Source: Verrucomicrobiota bacterium
Lineage (GTDB): Bacteria > Verrucomicrobiota > Verrucomicrobiia > Opitutales > Opitutaceae
Assembly (NCBI GenBank): GCA_019510185.1
Contig: JAEKKV010000013.1
Location: 1-64,000, forward strand
Direction: 5' to 3'
DNA: 64,000 nucleotides
In this document: positions 35,883-47,792 of the stretch, one piece after another
How the letters are laid out: each line of letters begins with the position of its first letter
Position numbering within the stretch: the stretch's first letter is position 1
Position numbers and translations under genes: made by a program
Notes under the pieces: model-generated
The model's input: the letters and a program-made list of their open reading frames with translations, nothing else
Told to the model about the DNA's origin: nothing
Databases searched by the model: none

Positions 35883-37751
35883 TCAGGCCTTTTCCATCTC
35901 GGCGAGTTGGGAGGCGGCGGTTTCCCACTCGGCAGTCGCGGCGGTGACGAGGTCAACCGTCGCGCTCAGTTCGCGATTGAGGTGATGAAACTTGCCCTTG
36001 TCGGAATAGGTCTCGGGCGACTCCAGGGCAGCGGTGATCTCGGCCTGCTTGGCCTCGAGCTCGACGACTTTCTTTTCCAACTGGCCGACATGTTCGCGGA
36101 ACTTGCGGATTTCGTTGGTGCTGGGCTTCGCCTTGACGATGCCGGAGGCGACGGGCGCGGCTTTCTTGGGCTCGGCGGTTTGCTTGGGGCGGTTGTCGGT
36201 GAGGCCGGAGGTGAGGGCGGCGCGGGCGTCGCCGGCCTTGGATTTATCTAGGAAATATTCGTAGTCGCCGGCGTAGTGCGTGAGGCAGCCGCTGTGAACG
36301 TGGAGCACGTTCTTGGCGAGAGCCTTGATGAAATGCACGTCGTGGGAGATGAAGATGAGCGTGCCCTCGTAGTTTTTGAGGGCCATGACCAGCGCGTCGA
36401 TCGACTGGATGTCGAGGTGGGTCGTGGGCTCGTCCATGAGGAGCAGGTTGGGCGGACGGACGAGGAGGCGGGCGAGAGCGAGGCGGGTTTTTTCGCCGCC
36501 GGAGAGGACGGAGACGGGTTTGTGCACGTCGTCTTTGCGGAAGAGGAAGGCGCCGAGGATGGCGCGGGCCTGTTGTTCGGTGAGCTGGTTTTCGTTGGTG
36601 CGCAGCTCCATCACGTTTTCGAACACCGTCGCGTCGGGGTTCAGGTTGTCGAGGCGGTTCTGGGCGAAGTAGCCGGGAACGACGTTGCTGCCGAGTTCGC
36701 GCGTGCCGCCCTGGATCGGAAGCACGCCGGCGAGGATTTTGAGGAGCGTGGATTTGCCGGCGCCGTTGGGGCCGATGAGCACGATGCCTTGGCCGCGCTC
36801 GGCGGTGAAGTTGAGGTCCTTGTAAACGACGTGGTCGCCGTAGGCCTGGCGCACGTGCTCGAGTTCGATGACCTTGAGGCCGGAACGCGGGGGCTGCGGG
36901 AACTTGAAGTTCATCTTGCGCAGTTCCTCGGTGGGCTCTTCGACGGCGACTTCCTTGAGGCGCTCGATCTGTTTCTCCTTCGATTTGGCGCGGGAAGCCA
37001 TCGAGGCCTTGGCACCGAAGCGGTCGACGAAGACCTGCAGATGGGCGATCTCTCGCTGCTGGTTCTTGAAGGCGGCGGCCTGCTGGGCCTTACGGGCTTC
37101 TTTTTCGACGAGGAAGTTGTCGTAGTTGCCGTGATAGTAATGGAGCGTGCCGGCGCGCAGCTCGAGCATGCCGGTGCAGAGGGCGTTCAAGAAAGCGCGA
37201 TCATGCGAGATAACGACGAGACCGCCGGGGTAGCGCGTCAGGTAATCTTGGAACCAGAGGAGCGCCTCAAGATCGAGGTGATTGGTCGGCTCGTCGAGGA
37301 GGAGGAGGGCGGGTTCGGCGACGAGGAGGCGGGCGAGGTGGGCGCGCATGACCCAACCGCCGGAAAAAGTTTTCGCGAGCTTGTCGGCGTCGTCGGGTTT
37401 GAAGCCGAGGCCGTCGAGAATTTTGCGGGCGCGGGGCTCGAGCGTGTAGTCGATGTCGTAGTCGTCATCGGTGGGCTCCAGTTTTTTGCCGCTGGTGGCG
37501 ATGTGGAGAATGGTCTCGTCGCCCGCGGGCGCGCTCTCCTGCGGGAGGTAGCCGAAGTCGGCGCCGCGTTCCCATTCGATGGTGCCGGTGTCGGGTTTTT
37601 CTTCGCCAAGGATGAGTCCGAAGAGGGTGGATTTGCCCGCGCCGTTGGGGCCGATGAGGCCGAGCCGGTCGGTGCGCGCGATGAAGAGCGAGACGTCGGA
37701 AAACAGTTCGCGGGTGCCGTAGGACTTGGAAACGTCGGCGATGGTGAGCAT
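35883..37751 (-). CDS. ABC-F family ATPase
   Basis: A 622-residue soluble protein with two ABC ATPase domains and no membrane helix. The first has Walker A GPNGAGKST (34-42), signature FSGGWVMR and Walker B LLLLDEPTNHLD. The second has GPNGAGKSTLLK, VLSGGEKTRLALAR and LLLMDEPTTHLD. The linker KSKEKQIERLKEVAVEE is the P-site interacting element typical of the family. A coiled-coil C-terminal domain (about 560-620) resembles that of Uup. ABC-F proteins act on the ribosome in translation control or antibiotic protection. It appears to be transcribed alone. Confidence 0.93.
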   Translation of the reverse strand: MLTIADVSKSYGTRELFSDVSLFIARTDRLGLIGPNGAGKSTLFGLILGEEKPDTGTIEWERGADFGYLPQESAPAGDETILHIATSGKKLEPTDDDYDIDYTLEPRARKILDGLGFKPDDADKLAKTFSGGWVMRAHLARLLVAEPALLLLDEPTNHLDLEALLWFQDYLTRYPGGLVVISHDRAFLNALCTGMLELRAGTLHYYHGNYDNFLVEKEARKAQQAAAFKNQQREIAHLQVFVDRFGAKASMASRAKSKEKQIERLKEVAVEEPTEELRKMNFKFPQPPRSGLKVIELEHVRQAYGDHVVYKDLNFTAERGQGIVLIGPNGAGKSTLLKILAGVLPIQGGTRELGSNVVPGYFAQNRLDNLNPDATVFENVMELRTNENQLTEQQARAILGAFLFRKDDVHKPVSVLSGGEKTRLALARLLVRPPNLLLMDEPTTHLDIQSIDALVMALKNYEGTLIFISHDVHFIKALAKNVLHVHSGCLTHYAGDYEYFLDKSKAGDARAALTSGLTDNRPKQTAEPKKAAPVASGIVKAKPSTNEIRKFREHVGQLEKKVVELEAKQAEITAALESPETYSDKGKFHHLNRELSATVDLVTAATAEWETAASQLAEMEKA

Positions 37752-37812
37752 GAGAACGGGACACCAAAGGGACCGCCGGCCCCGCGGTCAACGCACGATC
37801 CTCCCGCGGCGC

Positions 37813-37855
37813 CCCCGACCCATCAGTCAATGATTACTTGACTGATGGGTCGGGG
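37813..37855. repeat. Perfect 18-bp inverted repeat in a divergent promoter region
   Basis: The left arm CCCCGACCCATCAGTCAA (37813-37830), a 7-nt loop TGATTAC (37831-37837) and the exact complementary right arm (37838-37855) form a perfect hairpin. It sits between the ABC-F gene (start 37751, leftward) and the DHS-like gene (start 37974, rightward), so it is not positioned as a terminator for either. The right side is followed by a purine-rich G-tract. It may be an operator, a cruciform or a solitary copy of a repeated element. Confidence 0.75.
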
Positions 37856-37973
37856 AATCGGATGCGGGGGAGAGTGGGGATGGGGGGACAGGAGGTTACG
37901 AGGGGACTTGGGGAGAGGTTTTTTGTGGCCAAGCGTTTCGGGGCGGCCCACGTTTTCGCGCAATTATTCCATC

Positions 37974-39020
37974 ATGGCCACCAAACGCACCACGAAGCGT
38001 CCCGAAGACATCAACGCCAAGCTCGCCGCCAAAAAAGGGCCGATTTCGCAGTTCATCGCGCACAACTACCGCCACTTCAACGCGGCCGCGCTGCTCGATT
38101 CCGCCAAGGGCTACGAGGATCACCTCAAGGCCGGCGGCAAGATGCTCGTAACCCTCGCCGGCGCCATGTCCACCGCCGAGCTCGGCCTCACGCTCGCCGA
38201 GATGATCCGCGCCGACAAGGTCCACGCCATCGTCTGCACCGGTGCCAATCTTGAGGAGGATATCTTCAACCTCGTCGCCCACGATTACTACGAGCGCGTC
38301 CCCGGCTACCGCGACCTCACCGCCGCCGACGAGCAGGCGCTGCTCGACCGCCACATGAACCGCGTGACCGACACGTGCATCCCCGAGGGCGAGGCCATGC
38401 GCCGCATCGAGGCCGCCGTCGCCGAGGAGTGGCTCGCCGCCGACAAGTCCGGCCAGCGCTTCTTCCCGCACGAATTCATGTATAAGATTCTTCGCTCCGG
38501 TAAGCTGAAGAAGCTGTACCAGATCGACCCGAAGAACTCGTGGATGCTTGCCGCCTGCGAGAAAAACCTCCCGATCATCGTCCCCGGTTGGGAAGACGCC
38601 ACGTTGGGCAACATGTACGCCGGCCGCTGCATCACCGGCGAAATCAAGAACGTCCACACCGTGCGCACCGGCATCGAATACATGACCGTGCTGGCCGAGT
38701 GGTACACGAAGACCGCCAAGCTTCTCAAAAACGGCGAGGGCTCGATCGGCTTCTTCCAGATCGGCGGCGGTATCGCGGGCGATTTTCCCATCTGCGTCGT
38801 GCCCATGCTGCATCAAGACCTCGGCCGCACGAGCGTGCCGCTCTGGGGTTATTTCTCGCAGATCAGTGACTCGACCACGTCCTACGGCAGCTACTCCGGC
38901 GCGGTGCCCAACGAGAAGATCACCTGGGGCAAGCTCGGCCAGAAGACTCCGAAGTTCATCGTCGAGAGCGATGCCACCATCGTGGCTCCGCTGATTTTCA
39001 GCTGGGTGCTCGGCAAGTAA
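37974..39020 (+). CDS. Deoxyhypusine-synthase-like homospermidine biosynthesis protein
   Basis: A 348-residue member of the deoxyhypusine synthase (DHS) family. Signature segments include MLVTLAGAMSTAELG, VHAIVCTGANLEEDIF and EKITWGKLGQK, with the Lys in the active-site WGK position, and SDATIVAPLIFSWVL at the end. In eukaryotes DHS modifies eIF5A; bacteria lack eIF5A, and such genes (annotated as homospermidine biosynthesis, sometimes speY) are linked to polyamine synthesis from spermidine or putrescine. The ATG at 37974 gives a family-sized protein; the longer frame from 37845 reads through the upstream hairpin region. A terminator follows. Confidence 0.9.
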   Translation: MATKRTTKRPEDINAKLAAKKGPISQFIAHNYRHFNAAALLDSAKGYEDHLKAGGKMLVTLAGAMSTAELGLTLAEMIRADKVHAIVCTGANLEEDIFNLVAHDYYERVPGYRDLTAADEQALLDRHMNRVTDTCIPEGEAMRRIEAAVAEEWLAADKSGQRFFPHEFMYKILRSGKLKKLYQIDPKNSWMLAACEKNLPIIVPGWEDATLGNMYAGRCITGEIKNVHTVRTGIEYMTVLAEWYTKTAKLLKNGEGSIGFFQIGGGIAGDFPICVVPMLHQDLGRTSVPLWGYFSQISDSTTSYGSYSGAVPNEKITWGKLGQKTPKFIVESDATIVAPLIFSWVLGK

Positions 39021-39047
39021 GCCCGGCTGCTGTTTTCAGTTCCACGG

Positions 39048-39080
39048 CCGCGCGGTGCTCCCGCGCGGTCTTTTTGTTTT
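39048..39080 (+). terminator. Rho-independent terminator of the DHS-like gene
   Basis: CCGCGCGG (39048-39055) and CCGCGCGG (39061-39068) pair as an 8-bp GC stem around TGCTC, followed by TCTTTTTGTTTT. It is 27 nt past the stop at 39020 and oriented for the rightward gene. It isolates that gene from the kinase gene beginning at 39220. Confidence 0.85.
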
Positions 39081-39219
39081 GGCGCCGCCCGTCTCGCCCG
39101 GCTCGCATTGCATCGCGGACGTTGAGCCGGGGAGTGCGAGCCCCGATAAATTTCTGCCGGACGGATTTCCTGCGCTCATGGCGGCTCTTGGCACATGGCT
39201 TGCAGCGGAAGGAAAACGT

Positions 39220-41217
39220 ATGCATCCGTCGCCGGTTTTAGAGCCCGATTCCCCCACTTGGCCTTCTTCCCTGGAACGCTACGCCAGCATCGTGCACAAC
39301 GCGGTCGAGGGGATCTTTCAGTCCACGCCCGAAGGTCACTACTTGCTGGTGAATCCGGCGCTGGCCCGCATGTACGGCTATGCCTCGCCGGTTGAGTTGC
39401 TGAACCAGGTGCAGGATATTTCACAAACGATTTACGTGGATGCGGGCGTGCGCGACGAATTCAAGCGGCTCATGGCGAAAAACGGCGAGGTGCGCGGGCT
39501 CGAATACCGTGTGCGCCGCAAGGACGGCGGCATCATCTGGATCTCAGAGGACTCGCGCGCGGTGTGCGGCGTGGACGGCCGCGTGATCTATTACGAAGGT
39601 TTCATCCAGGACATCACGCGGCGCAAGCAGGCCGACGAAGATCTGCGCGCGGCCAAGGAGGCGGCTGAGCTCGCGAGCAAGGCCAAGAGTCAGTTTCTGG
39701 CGGTGATGAGCCATGAAATCCGCACGCCCATGAACGGCGTCATCGGCATGGCGTCGCTGTTGCTCGATTCTTCTTTGACGGCGGAGCAGCGGGATTTCGT
39801 CGAGACCATCCGGCAGAGCGGTGATTCGTTGCTCACGGTCATCAACGACATTCTGGATTTTTCGAAGATCGAATCGGGCCGGATCGATCTTGAAAACGAG
39901 GAGTTTGTCCTGCGCGAGTGCGTGGAGGGCGCCCTCGACCTGCTCGCCCCGCGGGCGGCGGAAAAAGCCATCGATCTCCTTTACGAAATCGCGGGCGACG
40001 TGCCGGCGATGGTGCGGGGCGACAGCACGCGTTTGCGCCAGATCCTCGTCAATCTGCTGGGCAACGCGGTGAAGTTTACCGAATGCGGCGAGGTCGTCCT
40101 TTCGGTGCGGGCCGAGCCGTGTTCTCTCGATGGCGAACCCTCTCGCGTGCGGCTGCTCTTCGCGGTGAGCGACTCGGGCATCGGCATTCCGCAGGAGGCG
40201 ATGGGCCGGCTGTTCCAGTCTTTTTCCCAAGTCGATGCTTCCACCACGCGACGCTATGGCGGCACCGGCCTCGGCTTGGTCATCAGCAAGCGCCTGGCCG
40301 GGCTGATGGGCGGCGAGATGACGGTGGAGAGCGAAGTCGGGCGCGGCTCGGTTTTTCGCTTCAGTATCGTGGTCGAGCCGCTGCTCCATCAGGCGCTCTC
40401 CGAGCCGGTGATGCCGCGCGTGGCTCTGGCCGGCCGCCGGATTTTGGTCGTCGACGACAATGCCACCAACCGTCGCATCCTCACGAGTCTGCTGCAGGCG
40501 AACAACATGACTTTGTGCGCTCTTGCCTCGGGACCGGAGGCGCTTGCGCTGTTGGGGACGGGTGAACATTTCGATCTCGCGATCCTGGATATGCAGATGC
40601 CCGACATGGACGGGGTGATGCTGGCGCAGCAGATCCGTCAGCAAAATCCCGCGCTGCCCTTGGTGCTGCTGTCCTCGCTCGGCCTGCGCGATCTCATTCC
40701 CGAGCAGCACTTGTTCTCCGCTTATCTGACCAAGCCTGCCAAGCCGGCGCATATTCTGGAGGTGCTGGTGCGTCTTCTCCATCGCGACCGGCTGGCGGCG
40801 GACAAGGCGGCCGCCGGCGTTGTCCGGGCGGCCCGGGCGGCGCATGATAAGCGCGTGCTGCTGGCCGAGGACAATACCGTCAACCAGAAGGTCGCGCTCC
40901 GCATGCTGGCCCACCTCGGTTATCAGGCGGATCTGGCCGCCAACGGGCTGGAGGTACTCGCGGCCGTGAGCCGCCAATCGTACGACATTATTCTGATGGA
41001 CATGCAAATGCCCGAGCTCGACGGGCTGGATGCCACGCGGCGGGTCCGAGCCGATTTGCCGGCGGATGGACAACGTCCCTGGATCATCGCGCTCACCGCC
41101 AATGCCATGCCGGAAGATCGGGAGCGCTGCCTCGCCGCCGGGATGGACGATTATCTCAACAAACCGATCAAGGTTCCGGAACTGGCCGGCGCGTTGGAGC
41201 GTGCGTTCGCCGGGTAA
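39220..41217 (+). CDS. Soluble hybrid histidine kinase (PAS-HisKA-HATPase-REC-REC)
   Basis: A 665-residue hybrid kinase with no membrane helix. A PAS/PAC sensor (about 20-145, with [16 protein letters not shown]) is followed by HisKA with His165 in [11 protein letters not shown] and HATPase motifs ([24 protein letters not shown]). Two receivers follow, with phosphorylation sites Asp457 ([13 protein letters not shown]) and Asp594 ([13 protein letters not shown]). The double receiver suggests an internal relay ending at an external Hpt protein. The ATG at 39220 is preferred because an AGGAAAA Shine-Dalgarno sequence precedes it and the PAS domain follows; the frame is open further upstream to 39055. 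Confidence 0.92.
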   Translation: MHPSPVLEPDSPTWPSSLERYASIVHNAVEGIFQSTPEGHYLLVNPALARMYGYASPVELLNQVQDISQTIYVDAGVRDEFKRLMAKNGEVRGLEYRVRRKDGGIIWISEDSRAVCGVDGRVIYYEGFIQDITRRKQADEDLRAAKEAAELASKAKSQFLAVMSHEIRTPMNGVIGMASLLLDSSLTAEQRDFVETIRQSGDSLLTVINDILDFSKIESGRIDLENEEFVLRECVEGALDLLAPRAAEKAIDLLYEIAGDVPAMVRGDSTRLRQILVNLLGNAVKFTECGEVVLSVRAEPCSLDGEPSRVRLLFAVSDSGIGIPQEAMGRLFQSFSQVDASTTRRYGGTGLGLVISKRLAGLMGGEMTVESEVGRGSVFRFSIVVEPLLHQALSEPVMPRVALAGRRILVVDDNATNRRILTSLLQANNMTLCALASGPEALALLGTGEHFDLAILDMQMPDMDGVMLAQQIRQQNPALPLVLLSSLGLRDLIPEQHLFSAYLTKPAKPAHILEVLVRLLHRDRLAADKAAAGVVRAARAAHDKRVLLAEDNTVNQKVALRMLAHLGYQADLAANGLEVLAAVSRQSYDIILMDMQMPELDGLDATRRVRADLPADGQRPWIIALTANAMPEDRERCLAAGMDDYLNKPIKVPELAGALERAFAG

Positions 41218-41315
41218 TTTTCGAGGCGGCCGCGGCAATTACGCAGCGGCTGCATCCGGTTTTTTCCGTCCAAAGTCTTTGCATCCCGTCAGGTTTGCGC
41301 GAGGGTTTGTCCGCC

Positions 41316-43478
<2,163 letters not shown>

Positions 43479-43543
43479 GATTGCGGGGGGGATGGCGATG
43501 CGGGCTCGCGTTGTGACGAAGCCCGGCTTTTAGTGGCGGCGCG

Positions 43544-46500
43544 TTGGACCCCACCCCTCCAGTTTCGCGAGCCCGCCTGTGGTTGCTCGTGCCCGGTATC
43601 ACGCTGATTGGCTTGGCGAGCTTTATATTGCTGGGGTGGGCGATGGATCGGGAAGCGTGGACGACTTTCGGGGCCGGCCGGATCCCGATGATGCCCAACA
43701 CGGCGCTTTGTTTTGCACTGTTGGGCAGCGGATTTCTGGCGGCGACTACACGCTGGCGCGCGGTCGCCGTGGTGGCGGGCAGCGTGGTCGGGCTGATTGC
43801 TCTGGTGAATGTGGTGGAGTTTTTTGCCGGATTGCGGTTTGGCATGGATGAACTGCTTTTTTGGGATACGCAGCGGGAGTTCCAAGGCATGATGGCCCCT
43901 AACACGGCCGTGAGCCTGATGGCTTGCGGCTTGGTGACGGCGCTGCTGGGGACGCGCCGGTTCTGGATGCGCACGTTTATTTTGCTCGCCGGGCTGGTCC
44001 TAGCGGTGGCGATTCTCGCCCTGTGCGGATATCTGGCGGATTTACCGACAGCCTATACTTGGGGTTCTCGCGGCATGTCGCTGCCCGCCGGACTGGGCTT
44101 ATTGGTGGCGGCGGCGGGAACTTTTGGATGGGCCTTGTCGCGGATGATGGGGCGTGAGGAAGCGCAGCCGCGGCTGACGCCTTTCTTTGTCGTGGCGGGC
44201 GCGGTGGTCTTGGCCATTGGCATTCTTTCGGGCGTCAGCAGTCGCCGGCAGGAAAAGACGACAGGGTGGGTGGATCACACCGAGCGAGCCCTGACCGCAC
44301 TCACCGGGTTGGAATTGGGCATTGTTCAGCTGGAGGCGGGGGTTCGCGGGTATGCGGTTACCGGCGACAACATTTACCTGGCGCTGCATGACGAGTGCCG
44401 TGCGGACGTCTTGTATAAATTCGCCCTGCTGCGCGAACTGGTAGCCGACAATCCAGGACAGTCGGCGCGGATGGCCGAGCTCGCGCCCTTGATCGAGGCG
44501 AAGCTGGCCCGGAACGATCTGATTTATGCGCTTTGTCGAAGCGGGAAAAGAGCCGAGGTCGTGGAAGCCATCGCCACCAACAAGGGCGTGCGTCTGACCC
44601 AGGAGATCCGTCAGATCGCAAAGGAGGCGGAGGCAGAGGAGCGGAAGCTCTTGATCATGCGCGAGGGCGCCAGCGCCAGCTCTGCCGGCCAGACGAGGGC
44701 GGGCGTGTTGCTGGGCAGCGTGCTCGCCTGTTTCACGCTGGCGATGGGCTGGCTGATTCTCCGGCGCGTCGAATCCGCCCGTCAGGAAGCGGAGGAGCAG
44801 GTGCGCGCCAGCGAAGAGCGGTTCCGGATGCTGGTCGAAAACGTGCGGGACTACGCCATCTTCATGCTCGATCCCGACGGAGGTGTGGCAACTTGGAACG
44901 CCGGGGCCGAACGGCTCAAGGGTTATCGGGCCGACGAGGTCATCGGACGGCATTTTACCTTTTTCTTTCCACCGGAGGTTCGCGACACGAGTCATCCCGA
45001 GGCCTTGCTGGCGGTCGCACGCGAGCGGGGGCGCGCCGAGGACGAGGGTTGGCGCTTGCGCAAGGACGGGACGCGTTTTTGGGCAAGCGTCGTTGTTACC
45101 GCACTGAGAAATTCCGACGGCGTCCTGCTGGGTTACGCGAAATTCACCCACGATGTCACCGGGCAAAAACAGGCGGGCGAGCGCATCCGGGAAAGCGAGG
45201 AGCGTTTTCGCAACGCCTTCGAATTTGCCGGCAGCGGCATGGCCATCGTCGGGCTCGACGGGCGCTGGCTGCGGGTCAACAGCCGGCTGTGTGAGATCCT
45301 CGGTTATGACGAACGGACGCTGCTCGCGAAGACCTTCCAGGACATCACGCACCCTGACGATCTCGAGGCCAATTCGGAGCAAATCCGGGCGCTGCTCTCG
45401 GGGGAGAGTCGTTTCTACCATTTGGAAAAACGTTATCTGCACCGCGACGGTCGCGTCGTGTGGGGGCGATTGACCTCGTCGTTGATGCGGGACGCCGCCG
45501 GCGCGCCTTTGCATTTCGTTTCCCAGATTGAGGACGTCACCGAGCGCAAGCTTCTCGCGGAAAACCTTGCGCATGCTCGCGACGAGGCTCTGGCGGCCTC
45601 GCGACTGAAATCGGAGTTTCTCGCCAATATGAGTCATGAGATTCGCACGCCGATGAACGGCATCATCGGCATGTCCGGCCTGCTCATGGAAACCGAGCTC
45701 ACGGTCGATCAGCGCGAGATGAGTGCCGTAATCCAGCGAAGCTCGGAGAGCCTGCTCGCGATCATCAACGACATTCTCGACTTCTCGAAGATCGAGGCCG
45801 GCAAGCTGCGCATCGAGTCGATGGAATTCGATCTGCGGGAGGTGGTGGAGGAGACCTTGAGCCTGCTTGCGCCCAAGGCGCATGAAAAGGGCGTCGAGCT
45901 GGCCTGCGACTTTGATCCTACGTTCAGCCATCGTTTGATCGGCGATGGCGGACGGTTCCGGCAGGTGCTCCTCAATCTCGCCGGCAATGCCGTGAAATTC
46001 ACGGAGGCAGGCGAAATCGTGGTGCGGATTTATCAAGTGGCGAAGACGGAGGAGCGAATCACCTTCGGTTGCGAAGTGAGCGACACGGGCATCGGAATCG
46101 CGCCCGAGATGCAGAGACTTTTGTTTCAGCCCTTCACCCAAGCGGACGGAACCACGACACGGCGTTTCGGCGGCACAGGACTGGGATTGGCCATTTCCCG
46201 CCAGCTGGTCGGCCTCATGGGCGGCGAGCTCCATTTTGAAAGCGAACCGGGCAAGGGTTCGAGATTCTGGTTTGGGCTGTCCATGCTCGCACAGGCGCCG
46301 GTGGCGGAAAGCCTGCACCTGCCGCCGGGCCTGCGCGTGCTTGTGGTGGACGACAATGCGACCAATCGCCGCATTCTGGCCAACCAGCTGGCGGCGTTTG
46401 GGGTGGTGGCCGACGTTCTTGGCGAACCCGGGCAGGCGGTGGCCAAGCTCCAGGAGCGCCACGAAGCCGGCACGCCTTATCACTTGGCTGTGCTGGACTG

Positions 46501-47215
46501 GAACATGCCGGGCCAGGACGGCTTGCAACTGGCGCGGGCGATCCGTGGCCACGCGATGTTTGCCGATCTGCCGCTGGTGATGCTGTCCTCGTCAGGCACG
46601 CCCGGAGATATGGAACAGATCGGCGAAGCCCGGTTCGCGGCCCTGCTGGTCAAGCCGATGCGGGCCGAGCAACTGTATCGCTGCCTGCTGGCGATTTTGG
46701 GCAGACAGATGATCATCCCGAAGGGACCGGTGGTTGCCGGCTGGAAGTCGCTCGGTCTCCACGCCGGCACCGGCCTGCATATTTTGATGGCGGAAGATAA
46801 TCGCACCAACCAAGTCGTGGCCCGGCGTATCTTGGAAAAAATGGGGCACACGGTGGAGATTGCGGACAACGGTTGCGAGGCGCTCGCCCGTCTTCCTTTG
46901 AAGGCCTACGACGTCGTGCTCATGGATTGCCAGATGCCGCTCATGGACGGTTATGAAACCACCCGGCGCATCCGTTCGGGAGAGATGGCGGGCGTTAACC
47001 GGGATATTCCGATCATCGCGCTCACGGCTTATGCGATGCCGGATGACCGGCTGAAGTGCCTGCAAGCCGGCATGAGCGATTATGTGAGCAAGCCAGTCCG
47101 GCCGGATGATCTGCACCATGCCTTCCTGCGCACCGGCCTTTTTGTGGCGCCGTCGATCGCTCCGTCGGAGCGCATTGAAAAACCGGCGGACGGTGCGACT
47201 GCGCCGACTGCCTAA
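43544..47215 (+). CDS. Large multi-sensor hybrid histidine kinase
   Basis: The biggest gene in the window, 1223 residues. About six N-terminal membrane helices (MASE-like, residues 10-210) precede a CHASE3-like periplasmic region flanked by helices near 225 and 395. Two PAS/PAC domains (about 425-545 and 550-675), HisKA with His698 and an HATPase domain follow. Two receivers carry Asp985 (AVLDWNMPGQDG) and Asp1128 (VVLMDCQMPLMDG). The start is a TTG at 43544 in the frame given, about 65 nt after the previous stop; the next ATG lies inside TM1, so TTG or a nearby GTG is likely. The 3' end meets the XRE gene. Confidence 0.9.
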   Translation: MDPTPPVSRARLWLLVPGITLIGLASFILLGWAMDREAWTTFGAGRIPMMPNTALCFALLGSGFLAATTRWRAVAVVAGSVVGLIALVNVVEFFAGLRFGMDELLFWDTQREFQGMMAPNTAVSLMACGLVTALLGTRRFWMRTFILLAGLVLAVAILALCGYLADLPTAYTWGSRGMSLPAGLGLLVAAAGTFGWALSRMMGREEAQPRLTPFFVVAGAVVLAIGILSGVSSRRQEKTTGWVDHTERALTALTGLELGIVQLEAGVRGYAVTGDNIYLALHDECRADVLYKFALLRELVADNPGQSARMAELAPLIEAKLARNDLIYALCRSGKRAEVVEAIATNKGVRLTQEIRQIAKEAEAEERKLLIMREGASASSAGQTRAGVLLGSVLACFTLAMGWLILRRVESARQEAEEQVRASEERFRMLVENVRDYAIFMLDPDGGVATWNAGAERLKGYRADEVIGRHFTFFFPPEVRDTSHPEALLAVARERGRAEDEGWRLRKDGTRFWASVVVTALRNSDGVLLGYAKFTHDVTGQKQAGERIRESEERFRNAFEFAGSGMAIVGLDGRWLRVNSRLCEILGYDERTLLAKTFQDITHPDDLEANSEQIRALLSGESRFYHLEKRYLHRDGRVVWGRLTSSLMRDAAGAPLHFVSQIEDVTERKLLAENLAHARDEALAASRLKSEFLANMSHEIRTPMNGIIGMSGLLMETELTVDQREMSAVIQRSSESLLAIINDILDFSKIEAGKLRIESMEFDLREVVEETLSLLAPKAHEKGVELACDFDPTFSHRLIGDGGRFRQVLLNLAGNAVKFTEAGEIVVRIYQVAKTEERITFGCEVSDTGIGIAPEMQRLLFQPFTQADGTTTRRFGGTGLGLAISRQLVGLMGGELHFESEPGKGSRFWFGLSMLAQAPVAESLHLPPGLRVLVVDDNATNRRILANQLAAFGVVADVLGEPGQAVAKLQERHEAGTPYHLAVLDWNMPGQDGLQLARAIRGHAMFADLPLVMLSSSGTPGDMEQIGEARFAALLVKPMRAEQLYRCLLAILGRQMIIPKGPVVAGWKSLGLHAGTGLHILMAEDNRTNQVVARRILEKMGHTVEIADNGCEALARLPLKAYDVVLMDCQMPLMDGYETTRRIRSGEMAGVNRDIPIIALTAYAMPDDRLKCLQAGMSDYVSKPVRPDDLHHAFLRTGLFVAPSIAPSERIEKPADGATAPTA

Positions 47216-47700
47216 GGCGAGTCTTCGGCCACCTTGAGCTGAGGCTCGGCTGCCGTGTCGTCTGCCGACACGGTGATGAGATCCCGCACGGTTTCCAAAA
47301 TGGACAGGGTTTCCGGATGATGCAGCGCGAAGATCAACAGGTTGATCTGCTCGACCGTCAGGTTGGCATTGATCGCCTCGGTTTCGAGCTGACGGGCCGC
47401 CTGGCGCGTGGTGGCGCGGTAGCCGGCGACCGTTTTGCGCACGGCCGCTTCGGTTTGGGCATGCGAAAACGGGATGCCGCTCACGGCTTCGAGCCAGAGA
47501 AAGGCCAGTGTTTTGAGCTCTTGGGATTCGGCGGTGTAGCCCATCTTGGCCATTAAGTCGGCCATGGTCTTAAACTTAACCGGCCGGCCGGACTCGACAT
47601 TGGTCACGGTATTGCGATGGCAATGCGCCAGCTCGGCCAGACCTTCGAGGGTCAGCCCCTTCGCTTCTCTCAGGCTTCGGAATAGCTGAGTGTAATGCAC
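47212..47700 (-). CDS. XRE-family helix-turn-helix regulator
   Basis: A protein of about 162 residues. The N-terminal XRE HTH is clear: LFRSLREAKGLTLEGLAELAHC, then HRNTVTNVESG as the recognition helix. The C-terminal part is helical and of unknown function (ETEAINANLTVEQINLLIFAL). The start is ambiguous. GTG at 47700 puts the HTH at the N-terminus as usual for the family; ATG at 47775 adds 25 residues rich in His, Ser and Pro with no fold. A TTGACA box (47731-47736 on the - strand) lies 31 nt before the GTG. The stop overlaps the end of the large kinase by 4 nt. It is divergent from the small gene at 47783. Confidence 0.78.
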   Translation of the reverse strand: MHYTQLFRSLREAKGLTLEGLAELAHCHRNTVTNVESGRPVKFKTMADLMAKMGYTAESQELKTLAFLWLEAVSGIPFSHAQTEAAVRKTVAGYRATTRQAARQLETEAINANLTVEQINLLIFALHHPETLSILETVRDLITVSADDTAAEPQLKVAEDSP

Positions 47701-47763
47701 GCAGTGGGAGTAGTGGTGCGAACGCGGTTCTGTCAACGCACACCCCGACGGATTGCAAGAGAG

Positions 47764-47792
47764 TTGTGTTGACATAATATATATGAACACAA
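47764..47792. promoter_or_regulatory. Candidate operator in the XRE/small-gene divergent region
   Basis: TTGTGTT (47764-47770) and AACACAA (47786-47792) are perfect inverted repeats around a 15-nt AT-rich centre. The patch is strikingly AT-rich for this chromosome. A TTGACA box starts at 47769 on the + strand within it. The position between the XRE gene and the small rightward gene is where the XRE protein would be expected to bind. The spacer to a -10 box is not clear. Confidence 0.45.

Noticed and set aside
36276..37841. Rightward open frame of 521 codons opposite the ABC-F gene
   Set aside because: Low-complexity Glu/Val/Gly-rich translation, wholly antisense to a well-defined two-domain ATPase.
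44099..46552. Leftward open frame of 817 codons opposite the large kinase
   Set aside because: Antisense shadow without motifs; the + strand shows every expected kinase domain.
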